Shown here one piece after another: positions 45,268 through 53,868 of a DNA stretch of 64,000 bases (its first letter is position 1; each line of letters opens with the position of its first letter). The stretch is from Marivirga arenosa (GTDB lineage Bacteria; Bacteroidota; Bacteroidia; Cytophagales; Cyclobacteriaceae), in assembly GCF_030503895.2 (NCBI RefSeq), contig NZ_CP129970.2, positions 1,180,001 to 1,244,000 on the forward strand, read 5' to 3'. A model generated the notes under the pieces. It was given only the letters and a program-made list of their open reading frames with translations. It searched no databases and was not told where the DNA came from. The position numbers and the translations under genes were made by a program.

Positions 45268-45942
45268 TCAAATTACATCTAGAAACAGATTTAACACACC
45301 AAAAAATAAAATCTGCCAAATTAGTAAAACAACTGCCACAATGTTCTTAAATGGAATTTTAATTAAGGCATAAAAAGAAAAAATCAGCAAGGAAATAACG
45401 GCCCAACCTAAATAATTCTGAAAAGGCACCTCATTATTACTCCAATTCCAAAAATCAATTTTCATGGCAACAGGTTCTATCAAAACATCTATTAAAACAG
45501 TTAAAACTGTAGCCAGTAAAACTTTAACTACCAAAGGCATTTTTGACAATCTAAATATCACTGCTCCAACACAAAAAGTGATGATAAACCAATTTATACC
45601 AATAATTAAAGGAACTCCTTTTAATTGTGGACCTAGAGTATCTGGGTAATTATAACTACCGAAAATTAACCCATAATTAACTCCTAAAAATTCAGCAAAG
45701 AAGCCAATCAGATAACAAAAGATAATAGCTAATATTAACCGTAAATCTTGCCTTTGTTGATATAAAACTACTATTAGAAATGACAACATTAAGTTGAACG
45801 CAGTTTTCTCAATAAACCAATCTTGATAGGGGGATATAATTCCAATAATACCGAAAAAGTAAAAAGCAGAAATGATTATTATACCAATTAAAGGCCTATC
45901 TCTTATTTTTTCAATAAAGTTCAGAACTGATGTTTTTTTCAT
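45268..45942 (-). CDS. cruF: Carotenoid 1,2-hydratase (CruF-like)
   Basis: Integral membrane protein of 224 residues with about seven helices, matching the CruF/DUF422 carotenoid biosynthesis family. CruF adds water to the psi end of carotenoids. Typical stretches are GFFAEFLGVNYGLIFGSYNYPDTLGP (about 80-105) and DVLIEPVAMKIDFWNW (about 151-166). Its ATG overlaps the stop of the desaturase gene by 4 bp, so the pair is coupled. Together they would make 1-hydroxy-3,4-didehydro end groups as in saproxanthin or flexixanthin. Confidence 0.88.
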   Translation of the reverse strand: MKKTSVLNFIEKIRDRPLIGIIIISAFYFFGIIGIISPYQDWFIEKTAFNLMLSFLIVVLYQQRQDLRLILAIIFCYLIGFFAEFLGVNYGLIFGSYNYPDTLGPQLKGVPLIIGINWFIITFCVGAVIFRLSKMPLVVKVLLATVLTVLIDVLIEPVAMKIDFWNWSNNEVPFQNYLGWAVISLLIFSFYALIKIPFKNIVAVVLLIWQILFFGVLNLFLDVI

Positions 45943-47405
45943 TTTGCAGCTGGACTTAAGTCATCAATAATTTTAGCTGAAAGTAAACATAAAGGAATGC
46001 CTCCACCCGGGTGTACGCTACCCCCAGAAAAATACAAGTTTTTAATTTTTTGATGGAAATTCGGATGCCTTAAAAATGCTGAAAATTGATTGTTAGAACT
46101 ACTTCCATAAAGTGCTCCACCATAAGAGGAAGTTTTACTTTCTATAGTCCTAGGCTCAAGAATACTTTCAGTTTTGATTAGATTTTCCAGATCTGTACCT
46201 AAAATTCTATTTAGCTTTTTAATAACTGATTCTTTTATTATTGGAATTAACTCATCCCAATTTTGCCCACTGTTTGAAGGTACATTTACCATTACGAACC
46301 AATTTTCATTCCCCTCTGGTGCGTCAGATGGAGAATGTTTAGAAGTGATGTTAACATAAATCGTAGGATCATCCACAATTGTTTTCTTTTTAAAGATATG
46401 ATTAAATTCTTTCTCATAATCTTCACTAAAAAATATATTATGTAAACCGAGCTCATCAAAATCCTTATTTATACCCCAATAAAAAATGAGGGCTGAACTA
46501 CTCCTTTCTTGTTTTAATATTTTCTCAGGTTGTTTTTGATCAGATAGCAGCTTTCGGTAAGTAGGGTAAATATCCATATTACTTACTACTAAATCAGCAA
46601 GTATTTTCTCCCCATTATTAATGATTCCAACTGCCTTACCTTCTTTTATAAGAATCTGCTCTACTCTGGAATTATAGTTAAATTTAACAGAAAGGCTTTC
46701 AGCTACTTTTAATAACGTTTCCGTTATTTGAAACATACCATTTTGTGGATAGAATGTGCCCTTATTCAATTCCAAATTTGCTATTGAAGTTAGAATGCCT
46801 GGAGCCTGATAAGGATCAGAACCATTATAGGTTGCAAATCGATTAAAAAGCTGAACCAATTTAGGGTGTTTTAATGCCTTTTTATTGACCTGATTCATAC
46901 TTTTAAAAAGTCCAAACTTATATATATTCAACAAGGCAGGAAGAATCTCTTTTGATAAAAAGGTAGAGCGCTTATGTAATGATTTTTCTAAAAATATCCT
47001 CGCAGACTTTTCGTATTTAAATTCTGCATTTTTTATGTAGTCTACAATTACCTTAGAAGGAACACTAAAAACTTTTTCAACCTCTTGGCCAAACTTTTCT
47101 GGATCTGTATAAGCAGTCAACCTCTTCCCATCTTCCCAAAAATATCTACACGATTCATCTAATTTCTTATAGGGAAAATCAATATCTTCTGATTCCTCTT
47201 GTAAAGACACCAAATCATCTACAAGTTCTGGTAAAGTAAACAAAGAAGGGCCTGCGTCAAAGCGAAAACCATCTTGCTCAAAAACTGATAACTTACCCCC
47301 AGGGTAGCTATTTTGTTCATAAACTTCTACTTCATACCCTTTTTTAGCTAAGCGGATAGAAGTTGCGATTCCACCAATTCCAGCACCTATAATTACAGCT
47401 TTCAT
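45939..47405 (-). CDS. crtD: CrtD-like carotenoid 3,4-desaturase (CrtI family)
   Basis: FAD-dependent flavoprotein of the phytoene-desaturase family. N-terminal dinucleotide-binding GAGIGGIATSIRLAKKGYEV (about 7-26) with the following PGGKLSVFEQDGFRFDAGPSLF; the C-terminal GGSVHPGGGIPL (about 464-475) closes the FAD site. The length is 488 residues. CrtI and CrtD are hard to tell apart; the adjacent cruF is the reason to prefer 1-hydroxycarotenoid 3,4-desaturase. No carotenoid synthase or cyclase is in the window. Confidence 0.85.
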   Translation of the reverse strand: MKAVIIGAGIGGIATSIRLAKKGYEVEVYEQNSYPGGKLSVFEQDGFRFDAGPSLFTLPELVDDLVSLQEESEDIDFPYKKLDESCRYFWEDGKRLTAYTDPEKFGQEVEKVFSVPSKVIVDYIKNAEFKYEKSARIFLEKSLHKRSTFLSKEILPALLNIYKFGLFKSMNQVNKKALKHPKLVQLFNRFATYNGSDPYQAPGILTSIANLELNKGTFYPQNGMFQITETLLKVAESLSVKFNYNSRVEQILIKEGKAVGIINNGEKILADLVVSNMDIYPTYRKLLSDQKQPEKILKQERSSSALIFYWGINKDFDELGLHNIFFSEDYEKEFNHIFKKKTIVDDPTIYVNITSKHSPSDAPEGNENWFVMVNVPSNSGQNWDELIPIIKESVIKKLNRILGTDLENLIKTESILEPRTIESKTSSYGGALYGSSSNNQFSAFLRHPNFHQKIKNLYFSGGSVHPGGGIPLCLLSAKIIDDLSPAAK

Positions 47406-47491
47406 ATGAATATTTAAAAATATTTCTCAATCTAATTAATATTAAACCGAATAGTTTAAAAAATTTAAATATTGAGTCAGAAAAGTTAGCT

Positions 47492-49996
47492 TTACATATT
47501 CTTGATAGATGCTTTCATGATTTTAGACACCCGTTCAACATCTTCTTTGTAAAGTTTTGTATAGCGGTGATCTGAACCTAAATATTGAAAAGCTAAATCA
47601 TACGATTGTTGATAGTACAACTGAGCTAAAGTATAATTCTCCATAGCTTCATACAACATCCCAAATTTATTATTTAGGTATGATGTTTTTTGATGCGATT
47701 TATCAAATTTATTATTTATTATGACTTCCGCTCTCTTCAGGTTCTTTAGTGCCTTATTTAATTCTCCCATCTCCCTTTGGCAATTAGCCAAAGAAATATA
47801 ATCATCTGCCACGTAGGGGTGTTCAGATCCAAAATTGTTAGTGTCTGCTTGGAGTATTAATTTATATTCTTCAAAGGCTTTCTTAAACTGTTGTTGGCTA
47901 TAATAGATGTTGGCAAGAGAATAGCGAGAAGAAATTATGAAATTATTGTCAGGCTCTAATTCAATACTGAATATTGTAATTGCAGTATTCAAATATTTTG
48001 AAGCACTGTCATAGGCTTCTTTCTTATAATACGCCCCCCCTAAGTTACTATAGGTAATTGCCAAATCTAAGTTAGGTTTTGATTGAATTTGCCTTTTACG
48101 TTGAATTGAATTCTCAAAAGCTAGAATTGCTGAATCATATAATGAAAGCTTTTCAAAGATATTCCCTTGATTATTATAATAAATGGATAATGAGTTTTGG
48201 TATTCAGGCCCATCAATGTCACTGATGGTATTTATTGCTTTTTTCTGAAAACTTAAAGCTGTATCATACTTCGACAGATCTTTATAAACTGAGGCATAAT
48301 GGTTAAAAATATCTGCTGCTTCTTTAGGTCTAGTTTTCCTCATCTTAGTAATAGAATCCGCTTTATGAATTAGTTGTAATGCTGAATCATAATTACTTTC
48401 GATCTGTTTTAATTTTCCATAAGCTAAATAATTTTCAACCTTAAATTCTGGTGTTACTGGAATAATTTCAAAGCTGCTAACAATCTTAGAAAAAACTGAA
48501 TCCGCCTTCTTGAATTCTGATAATTCTCTGTAATTCGAAGCTAAATTACTCATGATTTTCAGGGAAGAATAATTATAAAGATCCGTATAATCAGTTAGTA
48601 CTTTCTCCGCTAACTTTTTGGAATCTTCCCACAAATACACATTAGTGTAAATATCAATAAGTTGAGCATATAAAGCCAATTTGAACTCTCTTTCATCAAA
48701 TTTATTTTCAACACTTTTTGTACTATTATCTAAGATTTCCTTAACCGTCAAGCTCCCTTTAGTCAAATTTGGGTTTGCATTATTAAATATGTCCAATAAA
48801 AATTCACTAGTCTTTTTCGCTTTTAATTCATTTTCCTTTGCTATTTCTGCTTGATGAGAGGTAAAAATTATTCCCATTGTCATAGATATCAGAAGCAGAA
48901 TCGCTAAAGACATTTTTATTTTATTTCTTATAAAAAACTTTTTTCCTTGATAAAAGACTGATTTACTATGAACTGCAATTGCCTTATTATCCAAAAAGAA
49001 ATCTATATCTTGAATTAAACTTGAAACAGAAAGATAACGCTTATCAGGATTTTCCTTTAAACAATTCTTTATAATAGATAGTAATTCTTTGTCAATGCTA
49101 TCTTGAGAAAGAATTAATTCCTTATTTGATTTTAAACTGTTTTCTCTCGATTTAAAGGGTAATTTTCCTGAAAGTATTTGATGCAGTAATATCCCGAGTT
49201 GATAGATATCAGAAGCTACGCTTATAGTTTTATTCTTAATTTGTTCTGGTGATGCATAAAGTGGCGAAGCCAAAAAATATCGATCAGCTAGTGGTTCTCC
49301 TATTTTTTGCGCAATGCCAAAATCTAATAACTTTATGCTTCCTTCCTTATTCACATAAACATTTGAAGGTTTTATATCTAAATGAAGAATTAAATGGTTA
49401 TGAGCATAATTAATTGCATTACATACCTTTTTAAAAATTTTTAACTTACTCTTAAGATCAAAATTATTATGATTGATATAGTCAACTAATGGCATCCCAT
49501 CTACATATTCCATAATGATGTAGTGTATATCATGATCTGTTACACCTCCATCAAGAATATGGGCAATATTTGGGTGGTTCAGCTTGGCAAGAAATTGGCG
49601 TTCTTTTTGGAAATTTTTAAATAAATCGTGCTTCTCATTAGAAATTGAAAAACATTTTATAGCTACTAGTTGATCATATTGTTGATCATTTCTCTCAGCC
49701 AGATAAACCTGACTCATCCCTCCTTCACCTAATTTTTCTTTTATAACATATTTATCAATTGTATCACCAATGCTAAAAATATCCTCTTTCCTTTCCTCAA
49801 AACCTTGCGCTATATCTACTTGAAGCTTATCAAAATAGTGATTGGCATTTTCAGACTCCTTCAGCATTGATAATACAGTCTGCTCTAATTTAGAATTACC
49901 CTCAGCTTGATTTTTCACGTATTCTATACGATCTTTTTCGGGTAACTTTAATGCAGTTTGGAAGATCGTTTCTAACTCACTCCAGGAATACCCCAT
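47492..49996 (-). CDS. Transmembrane Ser/Thr protein kinase with TPR sensor domain
   Basis: Hanks-type kinase domain at about residues 80-340: Gly-loop LGEGGMSQVYLA (89-100), Lys114 in VAIK, catalytic loop HLDIKPSN (205-212; HLD instead of HRD), DFG at 225-227, and ASPEQ. One transmembrane helix lies at about 361-380. The remaining 450 residues are tetratricopeptide repeats with repeating YxxLA and KAL patterns, predicted to be periplasmic. The first 75 residues form a helical leader. It starts 3 bp after the ECF sigma gene ends, so sigma factor and kinase form an operon. Confidence 0.9.
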   Translation of the reverse strand: MGYSWSELETIFQTALKLPEKDRIEYVKNQAEGNSKLEQTVLSMLKESENANHYFDKLQVDIAQGFEERKEDIFSIGDTIDKYVIKEKLGEGGMSQVYLAERNDQQYDQLVAIKCFSISNEKHDLFKNFQKERQFLAKLNHPNIAHILDGGVTDHDIHYIIMEYVDGMPLVDYINHNNFDLKSKLKIFKKVCNAINYAHNHLILHLDIKPSNVYVNKEGSIKLLDFGIAQKIGEPLADRYFLASPLYASPEQIKNKTISVASDIYQLGILLHQILSGKLPFKSRENSLKSNKELILSQDSIDKELLSIIKNCLKENPDKRYLSVSSLIQDIDFFLDNKAIAVHSKSVFYQGKKFFIRNKIKMSLAILLLISMTMGIIFTSHQAEIAKENELKAKKTSEFLLDIFNNANPNLTKGSLTVKEILDNSTKSVENKFDEREFKLALYAQLIDIYTNVYLWEDSKKLAEKVLTDYTDLYNYSSLKIMSNLASNYRELSEFKKADSVFSKIVSSFEIIPVTPEFKVENYLAYGKLKQIESNYDSALQLIHKADSITKMRKTRPKEAADIFNHYASVYKDLSKYDTALSFQKKAINTISDIDGPEYQNSLSIYYNNQGNIFEKLSLYDSAILAFENSIQRKRQIQSKPNLDLAITYSNLGGAYYKKEAYDSASKYLNTAITIFSIELEPDNNFIISSRYSLANIYYSQQQFKKAFEEYKLILQADTNNFGSEHPYVADDYISLANCQREMGELNKALKNLKRAEVIINNKFDKSHQKTSYLNNKFGMLYEAMENYTLAQLYYQQSYDLAFQYLGSDHRYTKLYKEDVERVSKIMKASIKNM

Positions 49997-49999
49997 TAC

Positions 50000-50578
50000 T
50001 TAAGCTGTTTTCTTAGATTGAATCTGGCTGTAGATCCATGCTTTTATTACTTGCCAGTTTCTCTTAACAGTGGAAGGTGAAACATCAAGAACTATGGCAG
50101 TTTCTTCAATAGTCATATTAGCAAAAAACCTACACTCTACTAATTTCACTTGCTTACTATCTTTTTTTTCTAATTCGTTGAGAATCTCGTCAAGATTTAA
50201 TAACTCTTCAGAGCAATCTACAGATAGATTGATTTTTTCTTCCCATTCTTCAAAACAAATGTGCTGTGCATCTCTACCTCTTTTAATTGCTTTTTTTCTT
50301 CTAGCAGCATTTAATAAGATATGACGCATTGCTTTTCCTGCAACACCATAGAAATGAGCACGGCTATTCCAATCTGCCTCAGAATTAATTATTTTTAAAT
50401 AGGCTTCATGAACTATCGCGGTAGTATTCATAGTTTCGATTCCAAAATATTGAAATCTTATCCTGTGAGCTATATGACGAAGTTCATTATAAACAACAGG
50501 AAAGATTTTATTATAAGCATCCAAATCTCCATTGTTTACTTTTACCAATAATTGCGTTATTTCTCCTGTATTCACCAT
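50000..50578 (-). CDS. ECF sigma factor paired with the kinase
   Basis: A 192-residue ECF sigma-70 family protein. Sigma-2 region at about residues 15-95 (AYNKIFPVVYNELRHIAHRI, then HEAYLKI and HFYGVAGKAMRHIL). Sigma-4 at about 130-190 (VECRFFANMTIEETAIVLDVSPSTVKRNW). It resembles the TIGR02999-type sigma factors commonly encoded beside Ser/Thr kinases. No anti-sigma gene is adjacent, which fits kinase-based control. Kinase-phosphorylation of a linked ECF factor is known for the EcfP/PknT pair of Vibrio; here it is inference. Confidence 0.88.
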   Translation of the reverse strand: MVNTGEITQLLVKVNNGDLDAYNKIFPVVYNELRHIAHRIRFQYFGIETMNTTAIVHEAYLKIINSEADWNSRAHFYGVAGKAMRHILLNAARRKKAIKRGRDAQHICFEEWEEKINLSVDCSEELLNLDEILNELEKKDSKQVKLVECRFFANMTIEETAIVLDVSPSTVKRNWQVIKAWIYSQIQSKKTA

Positions 50579-50939
50579 AATAATTCGATAAATATAAAGA
50601 ATTTAATGTATAAATCTACTATTTTTTTAGATAAAATAAAGATTGATAAAAAAAGAATATTATAACTGGTTAAATATGCTAAAACTTTAATTAGGAGTAA
50701 GAACAAGTTAAAAACCTAATAAGATTTTATCAAAAAAACTGTAGAAAACGTACTTTAAAAAATATTATTATATGTTTTCCAACCTTTTTGATATTTATCT
50801 TGTCACTATAAAATAAATCGAAAAATATTTTTGTGATTTAAAATCATTTGAATACTTTCGAAACTATAATTATAATTTTTCACCCCTAAACAGAACGCTA
50901 TAGAATAAACTTTTACCAAACTAAACAAGGTGTTTTAAG
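50579..50939. other. 361-bp gap between divergent sigma-factor genes
   Basis: No gene found. The region is very AT-rich and must hold both promoters. On the plus strand TATTTTTG at 50826-50833 is the best -7 element. No clear element is seen for the minus-strand gene. No hairpin terminator. Confidence 0.6.
50826..50833 (+). promoter_or_regulatory. Possible Bacteroidota promoter of the second ECF unit
   Basis: TATTTTTG with TTG at 50800-50802 spaced 23 bp. It lies 107 bp before the ATG at 50940, so the leader would be long. A weaker TACTTTCG is at 50853-50860. Confidence 0.4.
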
Positions 50940-51542
50940 ATGAATAATCAAAAAACAATGCTGGAAGACAGTAAATTGGTGAGCCAGTATATCAATGGTA
51001 ATGAAGTAGCGTTTGAAGAATTAGTAAACCGCCACAAATCAAGAATTTTCACTACTATCTACATGATCGTGAAGGATCAGTATGTAGCTGAAGATTTAAT
51101 GCAAGAAGTTTTCATAAAAGCTATACGAACTTTAAAATCTGGTCGTTATAACGAGGAAGGTAAATTTTTGCCCTGGATTTTAAGGATTGCACATAATTTA
51201 GCAATTGATAAGTTCAGGAAAAATAAAAGATACCCTACCATCGTTATGGATGATGGAAACAGTGTATTCGAAACCCTCGAATTTGCAGAAGGCACTTTTG
51301 AGGACATCCAAATGAAGAAAGATGTACATAAATCGCTTCGTAAATTGATACAGGAGTTACCTGAAGCTCAAAAGCAAGTTTTAATTATGCGTCATTATAT
51401 GGACATGAGCTTTAAGGAAATTTCGGATCAGACAGGCGTAAGCATCAATACTGCATTAGGAAGAATGCGCTATGCCCTCATTAATTTGAGGAAAAAGATG
51501 CAACAATATAATATAGCCTATGACCAAAATTTTTACTCATGA
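50940..51542 (+). CDS. RpoE-like ECF sigma factor
   Basis: A 200-residue ECF sigma factor. Sigma-2 at about residues 22-90 (FEELVNRHKSRIFTTIYMIVKD, then AEDLMQEVFIKAIRTL). Sigma-4 at about 130-185 (LRKLIQELPEAQKQVLIMRHYMDMSFKEISDQTGVSINTALGRMRYAL). It diverges from the kinase-linked ECF gene. It overlaps the following small gene by 23 bp, and nth follows 4 bp after that, so the three form an operon. It is probably controlled by the small downstream protein. Confidence 0.9.
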   Translation: MNNQKTMLEDSKLVSQYINGNEVAFEELVNRHKSRIFTTIYMIVKDQYVAEDLMQEVFIKAIRTLKSGRYNEEGKFLPWILRIAHNLAIDKFRKNKRYPTIVMDDGNSVFETLEFAEGTFEDIQMKKDVHKSLRKLIQELPEAQKQVLIMRHYMDMSFKEISDQTGVSINTALGRMRYALINLRKKMQQYNIAYDQNFYS

Positions 51543-51762
51543 CGATTTAATCCGATATGTTTATGAAGAAACACAGCCGGAAGAAAATCGGCAAATCAAA
51601 CTGGCCTTAAATGAGGACATGGAACTGCTCGAGCAATATCATGAACTTTTATGGCTGAAAAAGCAAATGGATGGGGGAATGATGAACCCCTCAGAAAAAA
51701 CCATCAATACTATTTTAGAATATTCAAAAGCTGTTAATTTGCATCCTGTTAAGGAGGATTAA
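51520..51762 (+). CDS. Small putative anti-sigma partner
   Basis: 80 residues, helical, acidic, no transmembrane segment and no HxxxCxxC zinc motif. It overlaps the ECF sigma gene by 23 bp, as anti-sigma genes often do, and its early EETQPEENRQIKLAL resembles the N-terminal helix pattern of anti-sigma domains. There is no sensor or membrane part, so if it is an anti-sigma factor it would be cytoplasmic. The role is inferred from position alone. Confidence 0.55.
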   Translation: MTKIFTHDDLIRYVYEETQPEENRQIKLALNEDMELLEQYHELLWLKKQMDGGMMNPSEKTINTILEYSKAVNLHPVKED

Positions 51763-51766
51763 GCAA

Positions 51767-52426
51767 ATGACACGCAAAGAACGCTACGAATCATTTTTAG
51801 AATATTTTTCTGAAAACCAGCCACAGGCAGAAACGGAATTGAATTATGAAAATCCGTATCAGTTGCTTGTGGCTGTTATTTTATCAGCTCAGTGTACTGA
51901 TAAAAGAGTAAACATGGTTACACCAGCTCTTTTTGAGGCCTTCCCTACTCCTGAGCATCTTGCTAACGCACATTTTGATGAAGTTTTACCTTATATAAAA
52001 AGCGTGACCTTCATGAATAATAAAACCAAGCATTTAATTGGTATGGCCAAAATTCTGGTAGAAGATTTCAATTCAGAGGTGCCAGAAAAAGTTGAAGATT
52101 TACAAAAAATGCCAGGTGTTGGTAGAAAAACAGCAAATGTTATTGCTTCAGTAGTCTTTAATAAAGCTGCAATGGCCGTTGACACACATGTTTTCAGAGT
52201 CTCAAAGCGATTGGGCTTGGTAAATCAAAATGCTAAAACCCCACTTGAAGTAGAAAAAACTCTTATTAAGCATATTCCTGCTGAATATGTACATGTGGCA
52301 CATCATTGGCTAATTTTACATGGTAGATATGTTTGTGTAGCAAGAAAACCAAAATGCGAGGAATGTAAGATCACACATTTCTGTAGATATTTCGAAAAGA
52401 ATAAACCTTTAGAAAACCAACTATAA
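51767..52426 (+). CDS. nth: Endonuclease III
   Basis: DNA glycosylase/AP lyase for oxidised pyrimidines. The helix-hairpin-helix region is PGVGRKTANVIASVVF (about 114-129), with the catalytic Lys in GRKTAN and the catalytic Asp in AVDTHVFRVSKRLG (about 136-149). The [4Fe-4S] ligands near the C-terminus have the spacing C-x6-C-x2-C-x5-C (about 189-205). The length of 219 residues is standard. It is in the ECF operon, 4 bp after the small partner, so repair may be linked to that regulon. Confidence 0.95.
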   Translation: MTRKERYESFLEYFSENQPQAETELNYENPYQLLVAVILSAQCTDKRVNMVTPALFEAFPTPEHLANAHFDEVLPYIKSVTFMNNKTKHLIGMAKILVEDFNSEVPEKVEDLQKMPGVGRKTANVIASVVFNKAAMAVDTHVFRVSKRLGLVNQNAKTPLEVEKTLIKHIPAEYVHVAHHWLILHGRYVCVARKPKCEECKITHFCRYFEKNKPLENQL

Positions 52427-52428
52427 AA

Positions 52429-53868
52429 ATGAGTTCCAGGACTTCGGTAAAGTATTTGGCTTTATTAGTTGGCCCAATAATTTTTCTGTTAATCCAAATA
52501 GTTAATCCTCAAATTTGGTTTCCAGAAATTGCTTGGGATGTTTTTTCAATTGGGATTTGGATGATTATATGGTGGGTATTTGAAGCCATCCCGATTTTTG
52601 CAACCGCTTTATTACCCATGATATTATTCCCAAGTACTGGAGTTTTTAAATTGGCTGAGGCAACTAGCCCGTACGCTAGTCCTATTATTTTTTTATTTAT
52701 GGGTGGTTTCATGTTAGCGCTTGCTATGGAAAAACATAAACTCCATAAAAGAATTGCCCTTAACCTAATTCATCTAACTGGGACCAATGCAAATGGAATA
52801 ATCCTGGGTTTCATGTTAGCTACTGCGGTTTTGAGTATGTGGATTAGCAATACAGCCACAACAGTAATGATGTTGCCTATTGCGCTTTCTGTAGTTAAAC
52901 TATTAGAAAAACATAATGATAGTTTTTCAGGCTTTGGTAGGTTTAAAACTGCCTTATTCTTAAGCATTGCGTATTCAGCTAATGTGGGAGGCATGGCTAC
53001 AATTATTGGTACTCCGCCCAATGTAGTTTTAGTAGGATTAGTACAGAACATATTAGGCGAAACCATTGATTTTGTAAACTGGCTTATAATTGGTATCCCT
53101 ACTGTTACAGTTATGATAATAGTTATCTATCAATTATTAACTAAAGTCTTATTCAAACACGGAATTAAAAAAATTGAAGGTGCTGAAAGTTATATTCATA
53201 AAGAGATTGCTTCCTTAGGGCAATGGTCACAGGAAGAAAAATGGGTAGCAATAATATTTGGCATTACTGCTATATGCTGGATAGGCAAATCTCAGATTAA
53301 TTCATTAATTGGATCGGAAATTTTAAACGATACGGTTACAGCCATGTCTGGCGGATTAGCCACATTCTTAATTCCTCTTAATAAATCGGGAAAAATGCTA
53401 ATGAATTGGGAAGATATGAAAAACCTCCCTTGGGGAATTCTTATTTTATTTGGTGGCGGAATGGCTTTAGCAAAAGCAATGGAGGAAGCAGGCTTCGTGG
53501 ATATGATTGGACAAGCAATCGGTACTTATAAGGACATTCCTATATGGTTATTAATATTAGTTTTAACCGCTTTATCATTATTCTTAACTGAAATTATGAG
53601 TAATGTAGCCTTAACCACTATTGCAATTCCTATGGTGTTAAGTATATCTTCAGGCTTAGAAGTTAACCCTTATTTGCTTGCTGTACCAGTAGCCATGGCT
53701 ACCAGTTGCGCTTTTATGATGCCAATAAGTACTCCACCTAATGCCATTGTATTTTCCAGTGGATATATCAACATCAAACAAATGGTACGAGCGGGGATAA
53801 TATTGAATCTATTTGCAATTATTATTCTTGTACTTGCCGGCATATTTTTAGCTCCCTATATCAATTAG
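52429..53868 (+). CDS. DASS/SLC13 family sodium-coupled anion transporter
   Basis: Inner-membrane transporter with about 11-12 helices, importing dicarboxylates, sulphate or phosphate with Na+. The paired signatures IIGTPPNVVLVG (about 193-204) and ISTPPNAIVFSSG (about 435-447) mark the two ion-binding halves (SNT/SNV-type motifs). The length is 479 residues. It starts 2 bp after nth and ends 4 bp inside the convergent acyltransferase gene. The substrate is not fixed by sequence. Confidence 0.88.
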   Translation: MSSRTSVKYLALLVGPIIFLLIQIVNPQIWFPEIAWDVFSIGIWMIIWWVFEAIPIFATALLPMILFPSTGVFKLAEATSPYASPIIFLFMGGFMLALAMEKHKLHKRIALNLIHLTGTNANGIILGFMLATAVLSMWISNTATTVMMLPIALSVVKLLEKHNDSFSGFGRFKTALFLSIAYSANVGGMATIIGTPPNVVLVGLVQNILGETIDFVNWLIIGIPTVTVMIIVIYQLLTKVLFKHGIKKIEGAESYIHKEIASLGQWSQEEKWVAIIFGITAICWIGKSQINSLIGSEILNDTVTAMSGGLATFLIPLNKSGKMLMNWEDMKNLPWGILILFGGGMALAKAMEEAGFVDMIGQAIGTYKDIPIWLLILVLTALSLFLTEIMSNVALTTIAIPMVLSISSGLEVNPYLLAVPVAMATSCAFMMPISTPPNAIVFSSGYINIKQMVRAGIILNLFAIIILVLAGIFLAPYIN

